The notes under the pieces are model-generated. The model searched no databases. It was given only the letters and a program-made list of their open reading frames with translations, and was not told the DNA's origin. A DNA stretch of 64,000 bases from Chryseobacterium sp. HSC-36S06 (GTDB taxonomy: Bacteria; Bacteroidota; Bacteroidia; Flavobacteriales; Weeksellaceae): the NCBI RefSeq assembly GCF_024171485.1, contig NZ_JALJZX010000001.1, forward strand, positions 682,001 to 746,000, given 5' to 3'. A program made the translations under genes and the position numbers. Shown piece by piece: positions 28,468 to 37,402 of this stretch (positions are counted from its first letter, which is position 1; every line of letters starts with the position of its first letter).

Positions 28468-28528
28468 TGTTGAAATTTAATTTCAACATTTGTGTTTTTA
28501 GAATCCACTGCTATATGCCGTGGATTCT
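28468..28528. repeat. Two adjacent hairpins in a gene-free spacer, copy 1
   Basis: The perfect 9-bp palindrome TGTTGAAAT / ATTTCAACA (28468-28476 and 28480-28488) is followed by the phrase CATTTGTGTTTTT. A second 9-bp hairpin AGAATCCAC / GTGGATTCT (28500-28508 and 28520-28528) comes next. A related CATTTGTGTTT-hairpin module recurs at 28662-28704. Confidence 0.65.
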
Positions 28529-28672
28529 TTATTTTACTGGTATTCAATTTAATGAATCATTGTAAGTAAATAATTTGAGATTAATTTTGTTATATCAGAA
28601 ATTATATATTTCTTTGCTGTATTCTAATGCCTCAACAGCGGAAGAATAAATTTTTTTTCATCATTTGTGTTT

Positions 28673-28704
28673 ATCCACCGGAGTCATCTGGTGGATTTTT
28701 TTTG
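28673..28704 (+). terminator. Plus-strand terminator-like hairpin, copy 2 of the spacer module
   Basis: ATCCACC / GGTGGAT (28673-28679 and 28690-28696) is followed by eight T and preceded by CATTTGTGTTT, like the hairpin at 28500. The plus-strand T-run points away from the minus-strand gene next to it. It may therefore end a transcript that starts inside the spacer, or be a decayed duplicate. Confidence 0.6.
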
Positions 28705-28709
28705 GCTGA

Positions 28710-29540
28710 TTATCTGAATTTTAATTCTGCTAAAACCGGAAAATGATCAGATGGGTAAAGCAAATTTTCCCGCCTGTCGTTAATGGTTCTGATAGAGGTG
28801 CACTCAAACCTTTTTGTGAAAATATAATCGATCCTGTCCTTTGGTATCGTGTTTACATCAAAAGCTGTAAAAGTCGCCGTTGGGCCGTAATGCGGTTTTA
28901 CCGAATGGTAGAATGAGTCGTTGAGGGTTTCTGACAGAAGTTTGATGGGTTTCGTATCATCTGTAAGATTAAAATCGCCGGTAAGAACCACGGGAAGATT
29001 TTTTGTATTTAAGTTTTTAATTTTATCCAGAATTAATTGCGCAGACTTTTCCCGTGCGACATTTCCCACATGATCAAAATGAACATTAAAAGCCCAAAAC
29101 TTCTTACCGCCCTTTTTCGTTTTAAAAAGAGCAAAAGTGCAGACTCTGTTGTAAGCAGCATCCCAGCCTTTTGAGGGTTTTTCAGGTGTTTCGCTTAGCC
29201 AGAAAGTTCCCGATTGCAGAACCTGCAGCTTTTCCGTATCGTAGAAAATGGCCGAATATTCGCCTTTATTAGCTCCGTCATCGCGTCCAACTCCAACAAA
29301 ATCATAATTTTTAAGACCTGTTTTGATGTCCGTCATCTGTTGCGGAACCGCTTCCTGAACTCCGAAAAAATCGGGATGATAATAATCCAGCAGTTTCAAA
29401 GCGTCAGATTTTCTGTTGTCCCACGAGTTTTCTTTGTCGGAATCCAGCGAAAGTCGGATGTTAAAGGTCATTACATTTAAATTCTGAGCATTGATGTTAA
29501 GACATAAAAATGTACCGATCAGGATGATTAAATTTTTCAT
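28710..29540 (-). CDS. Exported endonuclease/exonuclease/phosphatase (EEP) family hydrolase
   Basis: This 276-residue protein has a signal peptide ending near residue 19 (NINAQ) and an EEP domain. Motifs in order are LNVMTFNIR, GVQEAVPQQ (metal-binding Glu), the NVHFDHVGNVAREKSAQ catalytic His region, LTGDFN with Asp and Asn, and the final SDHFPVLAEL with the Asp-His pair. EEP enzymes cleave phosphodiesters in nucleic acids, phospholipids or phosphosugars. The secreted form here could take extracellular DNA or lipids. The substrate cannot be told. Confidence 0.9.
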   Translation of the reverse strand: MKNLIILIGTFLCLNINAQNLNVMTFNIRLSLDSDKENSWDNRKSDALKLLDYYHPDFFGVQEAVPQQMTDIKTGLKNYDFVGVGRDDGANKGEYSAIFYDTEKLQVLQSGTFWLSETPEKPSKGWDAAYNRVCTFALFKTKKGGKKFWAFNVHFDHVGNVAREKSAQLILDKIKNLNTKNLPVVLTGDFNLTDDTKPIKLLSETLNDSFYHSVKPHYGPTATFTAFDVNTIPKDRIDYIFTKRFECTSIRTINDRRENLLYPSDHFPVLAELKFR

Positions 29541-29640
29541 TTTAAGTTGAATTTTACAGGGTTAAAGTTAAATGTTTTAATGCGCTTTTCCTGAAATCCA
29601 AGCTGTTTTCTTAAAAACGGTCAGTTCAATAACTTTTCCT

Positions 29641-29648
29641 TACTTTTG
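29641..29648 (+). promoter_or_regulatory. -7 box of the ABC-F gene
   Basis: TACTTTTG matches TAnnTTTG 37 bases before the ATG. No clear -33 TTG. Confidence 0.45.
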
Positions 29649-29685
29649 CACCTCGAAAATACTCATTACTAATTGCTTAATATAT

Positions 29686-31608
29686 ATGTTGTCAGTTCAG
29701 GGCCTAGGTCTTCATCACTCAGGGAATTATCTCTTTCAGAATGTAAATTTTACCATTAAGAAAGACGATAAAATTGGTCTCGTCGGTAAAAACGGAGCTG
29801 GAAAATCTACGCTTCTGAAAATGCTCACCGGCGAAATTAATTTCTACGAAGGAAATATCGTTCCTGAAGGTAACATTACCATCGGATTCCTGAAACAGGA
29901 TCTTGATTTTGTAAAAGGCAGAACTGTTTGGAATGAAACCCTGCAGGCTTTCGAACAGATCAACGCAATGAAAAACGAGTTGGATGAGGTGAATCATCAG
30001 CTGGTTACGAGAACCGATTATGAAAGCGATGCTTACGAAAATCTGATTCATAAAATGACTGAACTTAATGATCTTTTGATGCATCACGACGCCTATAATC
30101 TGGAAGGTGATGTGGAAAAGGTTTTGTTGGGTTTAGGTTTCCGTGCAGATGATTTTCATAAAATCACCGACGAATTTTCCGGTGGATGGAGAATGAGAAT
30201 CGAACTTGCAAAACTGCTGCTTCAGAAAAATGATCTGATGCTCCTGGATGAGCCTACCAACCACCTGGATATGGAATCCATCATCTGGCTGGAAGAATTT
30301 CTGAAGGATTATCCCGGTGCTATCGTTTTAGTGAGTCACGATAAACAGTTTATGACTTCCGTCTGTAACCGGACTTTCGATATCAATAACAAGAAAGTTG
30401 ATGATTATAAAGCGAATTATACAAAATATCTTGAATTAAGTAAAGAGCGTAAAGAAAAACTTACGCAGGCAAAGAAAAATCAGGATGTCGAAATCAAGCA
30501 GATGGAAGATAACATCAACCGTTTCCGTGCTTCAGCTACCAAATCGTCTTTTGCTCAGTCTTTGATTAAAAAACTCGATAAAATCGAGCGTATTGAAATC
30601 GATAACGAAGATGTTTCCAAATTCAACATCCGATTCGTGCAGTCGGTGGTACCGGGTAAAGTAATTTTCGAAGCTAAAAATTTAGGGAAATCATACGGAA
30701 ACAAACAGGTTTTCGATAAAGTTGATTTCTTTGTAGAACGCGGCGACAGAATCGCTTTGCTCGGACAGAACGGACAGGGAAAAACAACTTTGGCAAAAAT
30801 ACTTTCCGGCGAAATTAAAGATTATTCCGGCGAATGGAATCTTGGTCATAACGTAAACATCGGTTATTTCGCACAGAATCAGGAAGAGGTTTTAACACCC
30901 AATAAAACCGTTTTGGAAGAAGCTGAGGACGCAGCAACCGAAGAAACCCGGCCAAGAGTTCGTGATTTGTTGGGAAGTTTTCTTTTCCAGGGTGATGATG
31001 TTCAGAAAAAGACGAAAGTACTTTCCGGAGGTGAAAGAAACCGTTTGGCTTTGTGTAAACTTTTGCTTCGGCCGTTCAACACGCTGATTATGGATGAGCC
31101 GACGAATCACCTCGATATCCAGTCCAAAGAAATCATCAAATTGGCGCTTCAGAAATTTGAAGGAACTCTAATCGTAATTTCTCACGACCGTGAATTTTTA
31201 CAGGGACTGAGTGATAAAATATTCGAATTCCGGGACGGAAGAATGAAGGAATTCTTAGGCGATGTGAATGAATATCTGGAATTCCGCCAGAAAGAAAGCA
31301 TTAGAGAAGTTTCTGCAGAAAAATCAAAACTTCAGGAAATGCGGAATGAGCCCGTGGTAGAGAAAGTGGTTGAAAAACCGGTAGAAAAGAAAACTGTGAT
31401 CGTTTCTAAAGATCAGAAAAATATTCAGAACAAAATCAAGAAAGTTGAAGAGAAAATCGCTGAACTTGAAGTGAAAATCGTGGAAATGGAAGCGACATTC
31501 GCCAAAGAAAATCCTTCTGAAGAAACGCTGGAACTTTACAACGCGAAAAAAGCAGATTTGGATCTTGCACTGCAGGAATGGGAATTCCTGGGAACGCAGC
31601 TGGATTAA
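29686..31608 (+). CDS. ABC-F family ATPase (Uup/EttA-like)
   Basis: This 640-residue soluble protein has two ATP-binding cassettes and no membrane segments. The first has Walker A GKNGAGKST near residue 35, signature FSGGWRMR and Walker B LMLLDEPTNHLD. The second has GQNGQGKTT near 363, LSGGERNR and LIMDEPTNHLD. The linker and a lysine/glutamate-rich C-terminal coiled coil (about 540-640) follow the Uup plan. ABC-F proteins act on the ribosome in translation control, and some protect against antibiotics. The subfamily resembles Uup/YdiF rather than resistance types. Confidence 0.92.
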   Translation: MLSVQGLGLHHSGNYLFQNVNFTIKKDDKIGLVGKNGAGKSTLLKMLTGEINFYEGNIVPEGNITIGFLKQDLDFVKGRTVWNETLQAFEQINAMKNELDEVNHQLVTRTDYESDAYENLIHKMTELNDLLMHHDAYNLEGDVEKVLLGLGFRADDFHKITDEFSGGWRMRIELAKLLLQKNDLMLLDEPTNHLDMESIIWLEEFLKDYPGAIVLVSHDKQFMTSVCNRTFDINNKKVDDYKANYTKYLELSKERKEKLTQAKKNQDVEIKQMEDNINRFRASATKSSFAQSLIKKLDKIERIEIDNEDVSKFNIRFVQSVVPGKVIFEAKNLGKSYGNKQVFDKVDFFVERGDRIALLGQNGQGKTTLAKILSGEIKDYSGEWNLGHNVNIGYFAQNQEEVLTPNKTVLEEAEDAATEETRPRVRDLLGSFLFQGDDVQKKTKVLSGGERNRLALCKLLLRPFNTLIMDEPTNHLDIQSKEIIKLALQKFEGTLIVISHDREFLQGLSDKIFEFRDGRMKEFLGDVNEYLEFRQKESIREVSAEKSKLQEMRNEPVVEKVVEKPVEKKTVIVSKDQKNIQNKIKKVEEKIAELEVKIVEMEATFAKENPSEETLELYNAKKADLDLALQEWEFLGTQLD

Positions 31609-31632
31609 AACACTATAACATATCAATAAATC

Positions 31633-31661
31633 ATCACCGAAAAAATTCGGTGATTTTTTTT
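31633..31661 (+). terminator. Terminator of the ABC-F gene
   Basis: The stem ATCACCGAA / TTCGGTGAT (31633-31641 and 31646-31654) has loop AAAA and is followed by eight T. Confidence 0.88.
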
Positions 31662-31697
31662 GTCATTCGTTTGATAAAAGTTGCGTCGGGATTATGA

Positions 31698-32572
31698 TTA
31701 AAAACTTCTAAAATTGGTGGGTTTGAAGAAATATCTGGCGGTTTTCGTTTCGTCAGCATTTACATCTAAATCATACCACGGTGAAATTTCTTTATCAAAA
31801 GGATTTTTCAGTAAATGGATCGATTGAGCCGGCGTAAAACCTTCTGCCAGCAAAAACAGTTTCTTTCCCTGCTGATTTTCAGAAACACCGGCAATAAAAA
31901 CGATATGCCCCGGACTTCCCGCCGTAATCAGGATGTCACCAGTTTTTAGATCCCGCGTATTCAGGACCGGCTTTGTTTCTTTATTTAGAGAAATCGTTCC
32001 GGCATAATTAAAAACCAGATCCAGGTACTTCCGGAAATTTTCTCTGGAATCATCAAAGTTTTCTGTTTTTCGAAACTGTACCGCATTGCCATTGACAATT
32101 GCGCGGGTTCCGTTTTTATAGTCGTTCCACGTCATTAAATCTCCGCTGGTAAAATGAAATTTAATTTCGTCGTATTTTTTTAATTTAAATAAATATTCTG
32201 CCCGTAACCGAATAATCGCATCGGCACATTGCTGCAAATCTTTTGTTCCAGTATCAATATCAAAAATAGCTTCATGGAGATGTTGTGTTTCGATTTCTGT
32301 TCCGTCATATTTCAGGATCGGAGAGCCGTATGCTTTCAGTGGAAAAGATTCAATATATTCCGCAAAGGAAAATGGTCGTGAAGTTGAATATTCGTAACCA
32401 TCTGGTGCAGGAAATCTTTCCTTGATCGTGTTTTGATCTTTTTTTATTTTATAAGAGATGGTGTTTCCAACCTTTCAGAGCCTTCACTGCCGTTGTTTTT
32501 AGCTGAAGAATCTGTTGTTTTATTACAACTTAAGACGAGAAATAATAAAGTAGAAAGAAATACTGTTTTCAT
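31698..32572 (-). pseudogene. DUF4846 lipoprotein gene with a single-base frameshift
   Basis: Two reading frames on the minus strand together make one DUF4846 protein. The start at 32572 gives a lipoprotein signal, MKTVFLSTLLFLVLSC (lipobox Cys 16), and a short Asn/Ser linker, then runs into a stop. The downstream frame carries VGNTISYKIKKDQ and continues without a break to 31698, with the GDILITAGSPGHIVF motif typical of the family. The frames join at 32471-32476, where adding one A to a GAAAGG run restores a continuous protein of about 290 residues. It is either a real inactivating deletion or a sequence error. The ATG at 32237 is internal, not a true start. The family function is unknown. 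Confidence 0.8.
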
Positions 32573-32652
32573 CTATTAAATATAATTAAATTTCCGAAGC
32601 GAGATGATCGTTCTTCACTGTTCCCATATTCTAAAACATAGTACCAACTGCC

Positions 32653-32680
32653 TTACATCCGACCGAATTTCCTATCTTTG
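32653..32680 (+). promoter_or_regulatory. Promoter of the HMG-CoA reductase operon
   Basis: TATCTTTG (32673-32680) is a consensus -7 box, with TTA (32653-32655) 17 bases upstream in the -33 place. The ATG is 20 bases downstream. Confidence 0.55.
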
Positions 32681-32699
32681 AATTTCAAATTAAAATTCA

Positions 32700-34031
32700 A
32701 TGAATCACAGTCCTGTAGAAGGTTTTTCTAAACTTTCTAAACAAAGAAAAATCGATTGGCTCATCAAAGAATATCTTAATGACGACCGCAGTTACGAGCA
32801 GATTTTACAGCAATACTGGAATGGCGATGCAACGCTTCAGAAGCTTCACGAAGAGTTTTCCGAAAATACAATTTCCAACTTTTATATGCCGTACGGAATC
32901 GCACCCAATTTCCTTATCGATGGTAAATTGCTGGCGCTACCAATGGCAGTTGAGGAAAGTTCTGTTGTTGCAGCAGCTTCCAAAGCAGCCAAGTTCTGGA
33001 TCGATAAAGGCGGTTTCAAAACGACCATCATTAATACTAAAAAATTAGGTCATACCCATTTTATTTTAAATGTAGAGCCTCATAAACTGCAGCATTTTTT
33101 CAATTTTAAACTGAAGAAAAAACTGTTTGAAGCAACAGAGGAAATCACCAAAAACATGAGAAACCGCGGCGGCGGAATTCTTAATATCCGTCTGATCGAT
33201 AAAACCGCGGATCTTGAGAATTATTTCCAGCTGAAAGCCAGTTTCGATACGGTGGATTCTATGGGAGCTAATTTCATCAACTCCTGTCTGGAGCAATTCG
33301 GAAAAACTTTGAAAGAAGAAGTGGCGAATGAAGAAGTTTTCACTCAGGAGGAAAAAGATTCTTTGCAGATAGTGATGAATATACTATCGAATTTCACACC
33401 TGACTGTATCGTTAGAGCTGAGGTTTCCTGCAAAATTGAAGATCTGAAAGACGACAGCGGCATCTCCAACGAAGAATTTGCGACTAAATTCAAAAGAGCT
33501 GTAACGATTGCGGAGATCGAGCCTTTCCGTGCAACTACGCACAACAAAGGCATTATGAACGGGGTAGACGCTGTGGTAATCGCTACCGGGAACGATTTCC
33601 GCGCAACTGAAGCCTGCGCTCATGCGTACGCAGCGAAGGACGGAAAGTACACCAGTTTGACACACTGCACGATTGACGACGGAATTTTCAGATTCTGGAT
33701 CGATCTGCCGATTTCTGTCGGTGTTGTAGGCGGTTTAACGAATCTTCATCCCCTCGTGAAATTTTCGCTTGCACTTTTAGGAAAGCCTTCCGCGCAGGAA
33801 CTCATGAGTATTCTCGCGGTTTCAGGCCTGGCGCAGAACTTTGCGGCGCTGCGTTCTTTGGTCACTACGGGAATTCAGAAAGGTCATATGAAAATGCACC
33901 TGTTCAATATTTTGAATCAGTTAGGAGCTACTGAAGAAGAAAAAAATCATTTCGTTACGTACTTTAAAGATAAAACCGTGACACATCACGAAGTGATTAC
34001 GGAGTTCAATAATTTGAGAAACAAAAATTAG
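32700..34031 (+). CDS. Hydroxymethylglutaryl-CoA reductase, class II
   Basis: HMG-CoA reductase interconverts HMG-CoA and mevalonate. Flavobacteria use the mevalonate route to isoprenoids, so a biosynthetic role is likely even though class II enzymes are often labelled degradative. The 443-residue protein has VEESSVVAAASKAAKFW near 82, NKGIMNGVDAVVIATGND near 282, the LPISVGVVGGLTNLHP segment, and the C-terminal QKGHMKMHL with the catalytic histidine. It heads a plus-strand run of six genes with gaps of 0-3 bases. Confidence 0.93.
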   Translation: MNHSPVEGFSKLSKQRKIDWLIKEYLNDDRSYEQILQQYWNGDATLQKLHEEFSENTISNFYMPYGIAPNFLIDGKLLALPMAVEESSVVAAASKAAKFWIDKGGFKTTIINTKKLGHTHFILNVEPHKLQHFFNFKLKKKLFEATEEITKNMRNRGGGILNIRLIDKTADLENYFQLKASFDTVDSMGANFINSCLEQFGKTLKEEVANEEVFTQEEKDSLQIVMNILSNFTPDCIVRAEVSCKIEDLKDDSGISNEEFATKFKRAVTIAEIEPFRATTHNKGIMNGVDAVVIATGNDFRATEACAHAYAAKDGKYTSLTHCTIDDGIFRFWIDLPISVGVVGGLTNLHPLVKFSLALLGKPSAQELMSILAVSGLAQNFAALRSLVTTGIQKGHMKMHLFNILNQLGATEEEKNHFVTYFKDKTVTHHEVITEFNNLRNKN

Positions 34032-34034
34032 AAA

Positions 34035-34205
34035 ATGTTTCAACTGTTTTTAGGCCTGTTGCTTTTAATTTTCGGAGTCTTTCTGAAAACGACAAAAGAT
34101 CAGGGATTTGCAAAATCGAAGAAATTTGCCTGGATGTTTATTGGAATTGGAATTCTTTCAGTTGTAGGGCAGTTATTAATCATGTATCAAAAAGGAGAAT
34201 TATAA
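34035..34205 (+). CDS. Small two-helix membrane protein
   Basis: This 56-residue reading frame starts three bases after the HMG-CoA reductase stop codon and ends one base before the next ATG. Two hydrophobic helices (about 2-17 and 32-49) are joined by a basic loop with KTTKDQGFAKSKK. The tight spacing on both sides supports it as a real gene. The family is unknown to me and I infer no function. Confidence 0.75.
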   Translation: MFQLFLGLLLLIFGVFLKTTKDQGFAKSKKFAWMFIGIGILSVVGQLLIMYQKGEL

Positions 34206-34206
34206 T

Positions 34207-34593
34207 ATGAAGACATTTACGTTAGTTGTCGGAGCGGTTTACGGACTGCTTTCCGTTATTTTAGGTGCATTCGGTGCGCACGCATTAAAGAAAGTTTTAT
34301 CGGTGGAAAAACTCACGAGTTTCGAAACCGGAGTAAGATATCAGATGTATTCCGCATTGTTTTTACTCATTGTGGGTTATATTTTAAAATTCGAAACTCC
34401 TTCAGAAAAATGGATTTCGATTTTAATGATCGCCGGGACATTTATTTTTTCGTTCAGTATTTACCTGTTGGCGTTCAATGGCGTTTCCGGAATGAATTTT
34501 AAATTCTTAGGACCCATTACACCGCTTGGCGGACTGATGATGATCATCAGTTGGGGAATGTTGATCTGGTATTTTGCAAAGGCTAAATTCTAA
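34207..34593 (+). CDS. DUF423 family membrane protein
   Basis: This 128-residue protein has about four membrane segments and the DUF423 (YgdD-like) marks. These are the opening VYGLLSVILGAFGAHALKK, FETGVRYQMYSALFLL, and the final LGPITPLGGLMMIISWG. The function of the family is unknown. It is the third gene of the HMG-CoA reductase operon and its stop codon abuts the next start. Confidence 0.9.
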   Translation: MKTFTLVVGAVYGLLSVILGAFGAHALKKVLSVEKLTSFETGVRYQMYSALFLLIVGYILKFETPSEKWISILMIAGTFIFSFSIYLLAFNGVSGMNFKFLGPITPLGGLMMIISWGMLIWYFAKAKF

Positions 34594-34944
34594 ATGAGGT
34601 TGTTAATTTTTCTTTTTTCAGTTTGTTGTTTTGGCTCTATAAACAGTCAGAAAACACAATCTATTTATGTTTTGACTAAGAAAGAAAAATTCGCTAATCA
34701 TTATAAAAATTATACTGAAAGAGACAGCTTAGTCTTGTACAAAGACTCTACCTTTAGAAGGGAAAACAATTACTGGGGGTTCGACGAAATCGACAAAAGT
34801 ATACTTTTTGGCAAATGGAAATTTTCTAAAAAATCACTTATTTTAAAAGTAGAAAAGAAGGACGATTCTTCCAGAATATTAATAGTGAATGAAACCCAAA
34901 TTATTAATAAAAATCGACTAAGGAAGTTTAAAAAATCACTTTAA
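34594..34944 (+). CDS. Exported protein of unknown function
   Basis: This 116-residue protein has a signal peptide (MRLLIFLFSVCCFGSINSQ) and a short basic beta-rich body with RDSLVLYKDSTFRRENN, WGFDE and FGKWKFSKKSLIL. That pattern resembles small secreted proteins that report a 'lipocalin-like' strand order in Bacteroidota, but I cannot assign a family. The start lies immediately after the DUF423 stop codon, so it is translationally coupled. Base composition is slightly more AT-rich than its neighbours. Confidence 0.7.
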   Translation: MRLLIFLFSVCCFGSINSQKTQSIYVLTKKEKFANHYKNYTERDSLVLYKDSTFRRENNYWGFDEIDKSILFGKWKFSKKSLILKVEKKDDSSRILIVNETQIINKNRLRKFKKSL

Positions 34945-34947
34945 TAA

Positions 34948-35208
34948 ATGTTCTTTTTCATCGCAGGAAACACCAAAAAATTAGTCGGTCACGAAACCAG
35001 AAAAATCAATAAGAACGGTTTTATGGTGAATGCTGAGATTAAAGTCTTCAAAAATTACATCACCTTATTTTTCATTCCGCTTATTCCTTTAGGAAAAAAG
35101 TACAGTATTTATATTCCGCATACAGATGAATATTACGCGACTGATTATTTTTCTAAAATGCCAGAGAATTATTTAGAAATCTGTAAAGACGTCGGTAGAA
35201 AATTTTAA
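34948..35208 (+). CDS. Small protein of unknown function
   Basis: This 86-residue protein has no signal peptide. It has a central hydrophobic strand (TLFFIPLIPLGKKYSIYI) and a start MFFFIAGNTKKLVGHETRK that resembles small zinc-ribbon-adjacent proteins in Bacteroidota. No zinc-binding cysteine pair is present. The start is three bases after the previous stop codon, and the next gene starts two bases after its own. The function is unknown. Confidence 0.7.
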   Translation: MFFFIAGNTKKLVGHETRKINKNGFMVNAEIKVFKNYITLFFIPLIPLGKKYSIYIPHTDEYYATDYFSKMPENYLEICKDVGRKF

Positions 35209-35210
35209 AA

Positions 35211-36077
35211 ATGACCAAAGCAAGAATCGCATTATTCATCGGGATTTTGTGTATTTCCATATTTCCCGTGATCGTCCGTATGAATCTTACGTCGGGACTC
35301 ATTTCTGCATTTTACCGAATGGCAATTGCAACTGCCATTCTTTTGCCTGTGGCGCTTTACAAAGGGAAACTTGGTTTAGAGAACCGTAAACTGATACTCC
35401 CGATTGCGATTTGCGGGATACTTTTCGCCTCAGATATTGCCGTCTGGAATATCTCGATTCAGCACTCATCAGCAACCCAGGCAACGCTGCTGACAAATCT
35501 TTCACCGATTTGGGTGGGCGTTTTTTCATTTGTTTTTCTGAATTACCGCCCCAGAAAAAGCTTCTGGCTGGGAACCTTGATCGCTTTAATGGGAATGATG
35601 GTTTTCGTTGGTGTTGACACGATTTTAGAATTGAAATTAGACACCGCTTTTTTCCTCGGAGTTTTATCGGGATTACTATATGCTTTATATATCTTAGTAA
35701 GCAAAACAGTTTTGGAAAAAGTTGAAGTGATCACTTTTATCACCTACAGTATGATTTTCTCTACGGTTTTTCTCTTCATTGTAAATATCGCTTTTGGGGA
35801 GGAATTTTTTGGGTTTTCAGGTCAAGCCTGGATTTCGCTTTTTGTTCAGGGAATCGTATGTCAGTTAATTGCGTGGCTGCTCATCAGTTATTCGACTCAA
35901 AATATGAGGGCGACCCGCGTTTCGCTAAGCCTTCTCAGTCAGGCTATTTTTGCGGCTCTTTTGGCTGCTGTGTTCATCGGGGAAAAAATTACTCCTGTTC
36001 AAATATTTGGAAGCATCATCATATTGGCAGGAATCGCAACTACCTTTTATGAAAAAACAAAACCAAATGCCACATAA
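35211..36077 (+). CDS. DMT superfamily (EamA) transporter
   Basis: This 288-residue integral membrane protein has ten predicted helices in two EamA halves (about 1-130 and 145-285). It carries the HSSATQATLLTNLSPIWVGVFSFVFL segment typical of the first half and SLLSQAIFAALLAAVFIGEKITP in the second. Family members export amino acids, purines or other metabolites, and the substrate here is unknown. It is the last gene of the HMG-CoA reductase operon. Confidence 0.9.
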   Translation: MTKARIALFIGILCISIFPVIVRMNLTSGLISAFYRMAIATAILLPVALYKGKLGLENRKLILPIAICGILFASDIAVWNISIQHSSATQATLLTNLSPIWVGVFSFVFLNYRPRKSFWLGTLIALMGMMVFVGVDTILELKLDTAFFLGVLSGLLYALYILVSKTVLEKVEVITFITYSMIFSTVFLFIVNIAFGEEFFGFSGQAWISLFVQGIVCQLIAWLLISYSTQNMRATRVSLSLLSQAIFAALLAAVFIGEKITPVQIFGSIIILAGIATTFYEKTKPNAT

Positions 36078-36101
36078 CAGTAATTTTTTAAACTGTTTTT
36101 G
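36076..36101 (+). terminator. Weak terminator after the DMT gene
   Basis: The stem AACAGT / ACTGTT (36076-36081 and 36092-36097) is followed by a short T-run and begins within the stop codon. Confidence 0.4.
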
Positions 36102-36148
36102 GTGACAAAAATTTCCGTCCGTTCAATCATTATCTTCTCAAATTTTCT

Positions 36149-36156
36149 TAAATTTG
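36149..36156 (+). promoter_or_regulatory. -7 box of sucC
   Basis: TAAATTTG matches TAnnTTTG, with TTA 16 bases upstream in the -33 place. The sucC ATG is 38 bases downstream. Confidence 0.5.
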
Positions 36157-36193
36157 TCAATCTTTAAAAAAAATTAAATCTAATTCAAATATT

Positions 36194-37387
36194 ATGAATC
36201 TTCACGAATACCAATCTAAAGAGATTTTGGCAAAATATGGAGTAAACATCCAGAGAGGTTTTGTCGCAAACAATGTAGATGAAGCAGTAGATGCCGCAAA
36301 TAAATTAAAAGAACTGAACGGAAATGAAGGCTGGGTAGTAAAAGCTCAGGTTCATGCTGGTGGTCGTGGAAAAGGCGGTGGCGTGAAGTTTTCACCAAAT
36401 TTGGAGAAACTCAAAGAAAATGCCGGCAACATCATCGGAATGCAGTTGGTAACTCCACAAACTTCCGCTGAAGGTAAAAAAGTGAATTTCGTTTTGGTTG
36501 CTGAAGATGTTTATTATCCGGGAGAAACAGAAACAAAAGAATTTTATGTTTCTATCCTTTTAGACAGAGCTCAGGGGAAAAACATGATCGTATATTCTAC
36601 CGAAGGTGGTATGGATATTGAGCACGTTGCAGAAGTAACTCCACATTTGATTCATAACGAGGTAATTGATCCTGCTGTTGGTCTTCAGGGTTTCCAGGCA
36701 AGAAAAATCGCTTTCAACTTAGGTTTAAGCGGAGATGCTTTCAAGGATTTCACAAAATTCATCACTAATTTATACAGCGCTTACGTAGGTATTGACGCAT
36801 CACTTTTTGAAATCAACCCAGTTCTGAAAACTTCAGATAACAAAATTATCGCGGTAGATGCTAAAGTTTCTTTAGATGACAACGCACTTTTCCGTCACAA
36901 AGATTTAGCGGTATTGAGAGATACCAGAGAAGAAGATCCTACAGATGTAGAAGCTGGCGAAGCTGGTCTTAACTTCGTGAAACTGGACGGTGACGTTGCA
37001 TGTATGGTAAACGGAGCTGGTTTGGCAATGGCTACTATGGATATTATCAAACTTTCTGGCGGTAACCCTGCAAACTTCCTTGACGTTGGTGGAACTGCCG
37101 ATGCAGAAAGAGTTCAGAAAGCTTTCGGTATCATCCTGAAAGATCCAAACGTAAAAGCAATTTTGATCAACATTTTCGGTGGTATCGTTCGTTGCGACCG
37201 TGTAGCTCAGGGTGTTGTAGATGCTTACAAAGCAATGGGAAGCCTTCCTGTTCCTTTGATCGTACGTCTTCAGGGAACCAACGCTGTTGAAGCAAAACAG
37301 CTGATTGACAATTCAGGTCTTCCTGTACATTCAGCAATTACTTTGGAAGAAGCAGCCAATAAAGTAAAAGAAGTTTTAGGTCACTAA
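36194..37387 (+). CDS. sucC: Succinyl-CoA ligase (ADP-forming) beta subunit
   Basis: SucC forms the substrate-phosphorylating half of succinyl-CoA synthetase in the TCA cycle. The 397-residue protein has the opening MNLHEYQSKEILAKYGV and an ATP-grasp domain (KAQVHAGGRGKGGGVK near 50, then the EINPV segment). The C-terminal CoA-ligase domain has MVNGAGLAMATMD, FLDVGG and NIFGGIVRCD. The alpha subunit gene is not adjacent, which is usual in flavobacteria. It has its own promoter and terminator. Confidence 0.97.
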   Translation: MNLHEYQSKEILAKYGVNIQRGFVANNVDEAVDAANKLKELNGNEGWVVKAQVHAGGRGKGGGVKFSPNLEKLKENAGNIIGMQLVTPQTSAEGKKVNFVLVAEDVYYPGETETKEFYVSILLDRAQGKNMIVYSTEGGMDIEHVAEVTPHLIHNEVIDPAVGLQGFQARKIAFNLGLSGDAFKDFTKFITNLYSAYVGIDASLFEINPVLKTSDNKIIAVDAKVSLDDNALFRHKDLAVLRDTREEDPTDVEAGEAGLNFVKLDGDVACMVNGAGLAMATMDIIKLSGGNPANFLDVGGTADAERVQKAFGIILKDPNVKAILINIFGGIVRCDRVAQGVVDAYKAMGSLPVPLIVRLQGTNAVEAKQLIDNSGLPVHSAITLEEAANKVKEVLGH

Positions 37388-37402
37388 GATTCTAAGATAA
37401 AT

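Noticed and set aside
32235..32237. ATG at 32237 as a true start of the DUF4846 gene
   Set aside because: The same frame continues upstream for about 80 codons with family-like sequence, and the signal peptide lies further upstream in another frame. The ATG is internal.
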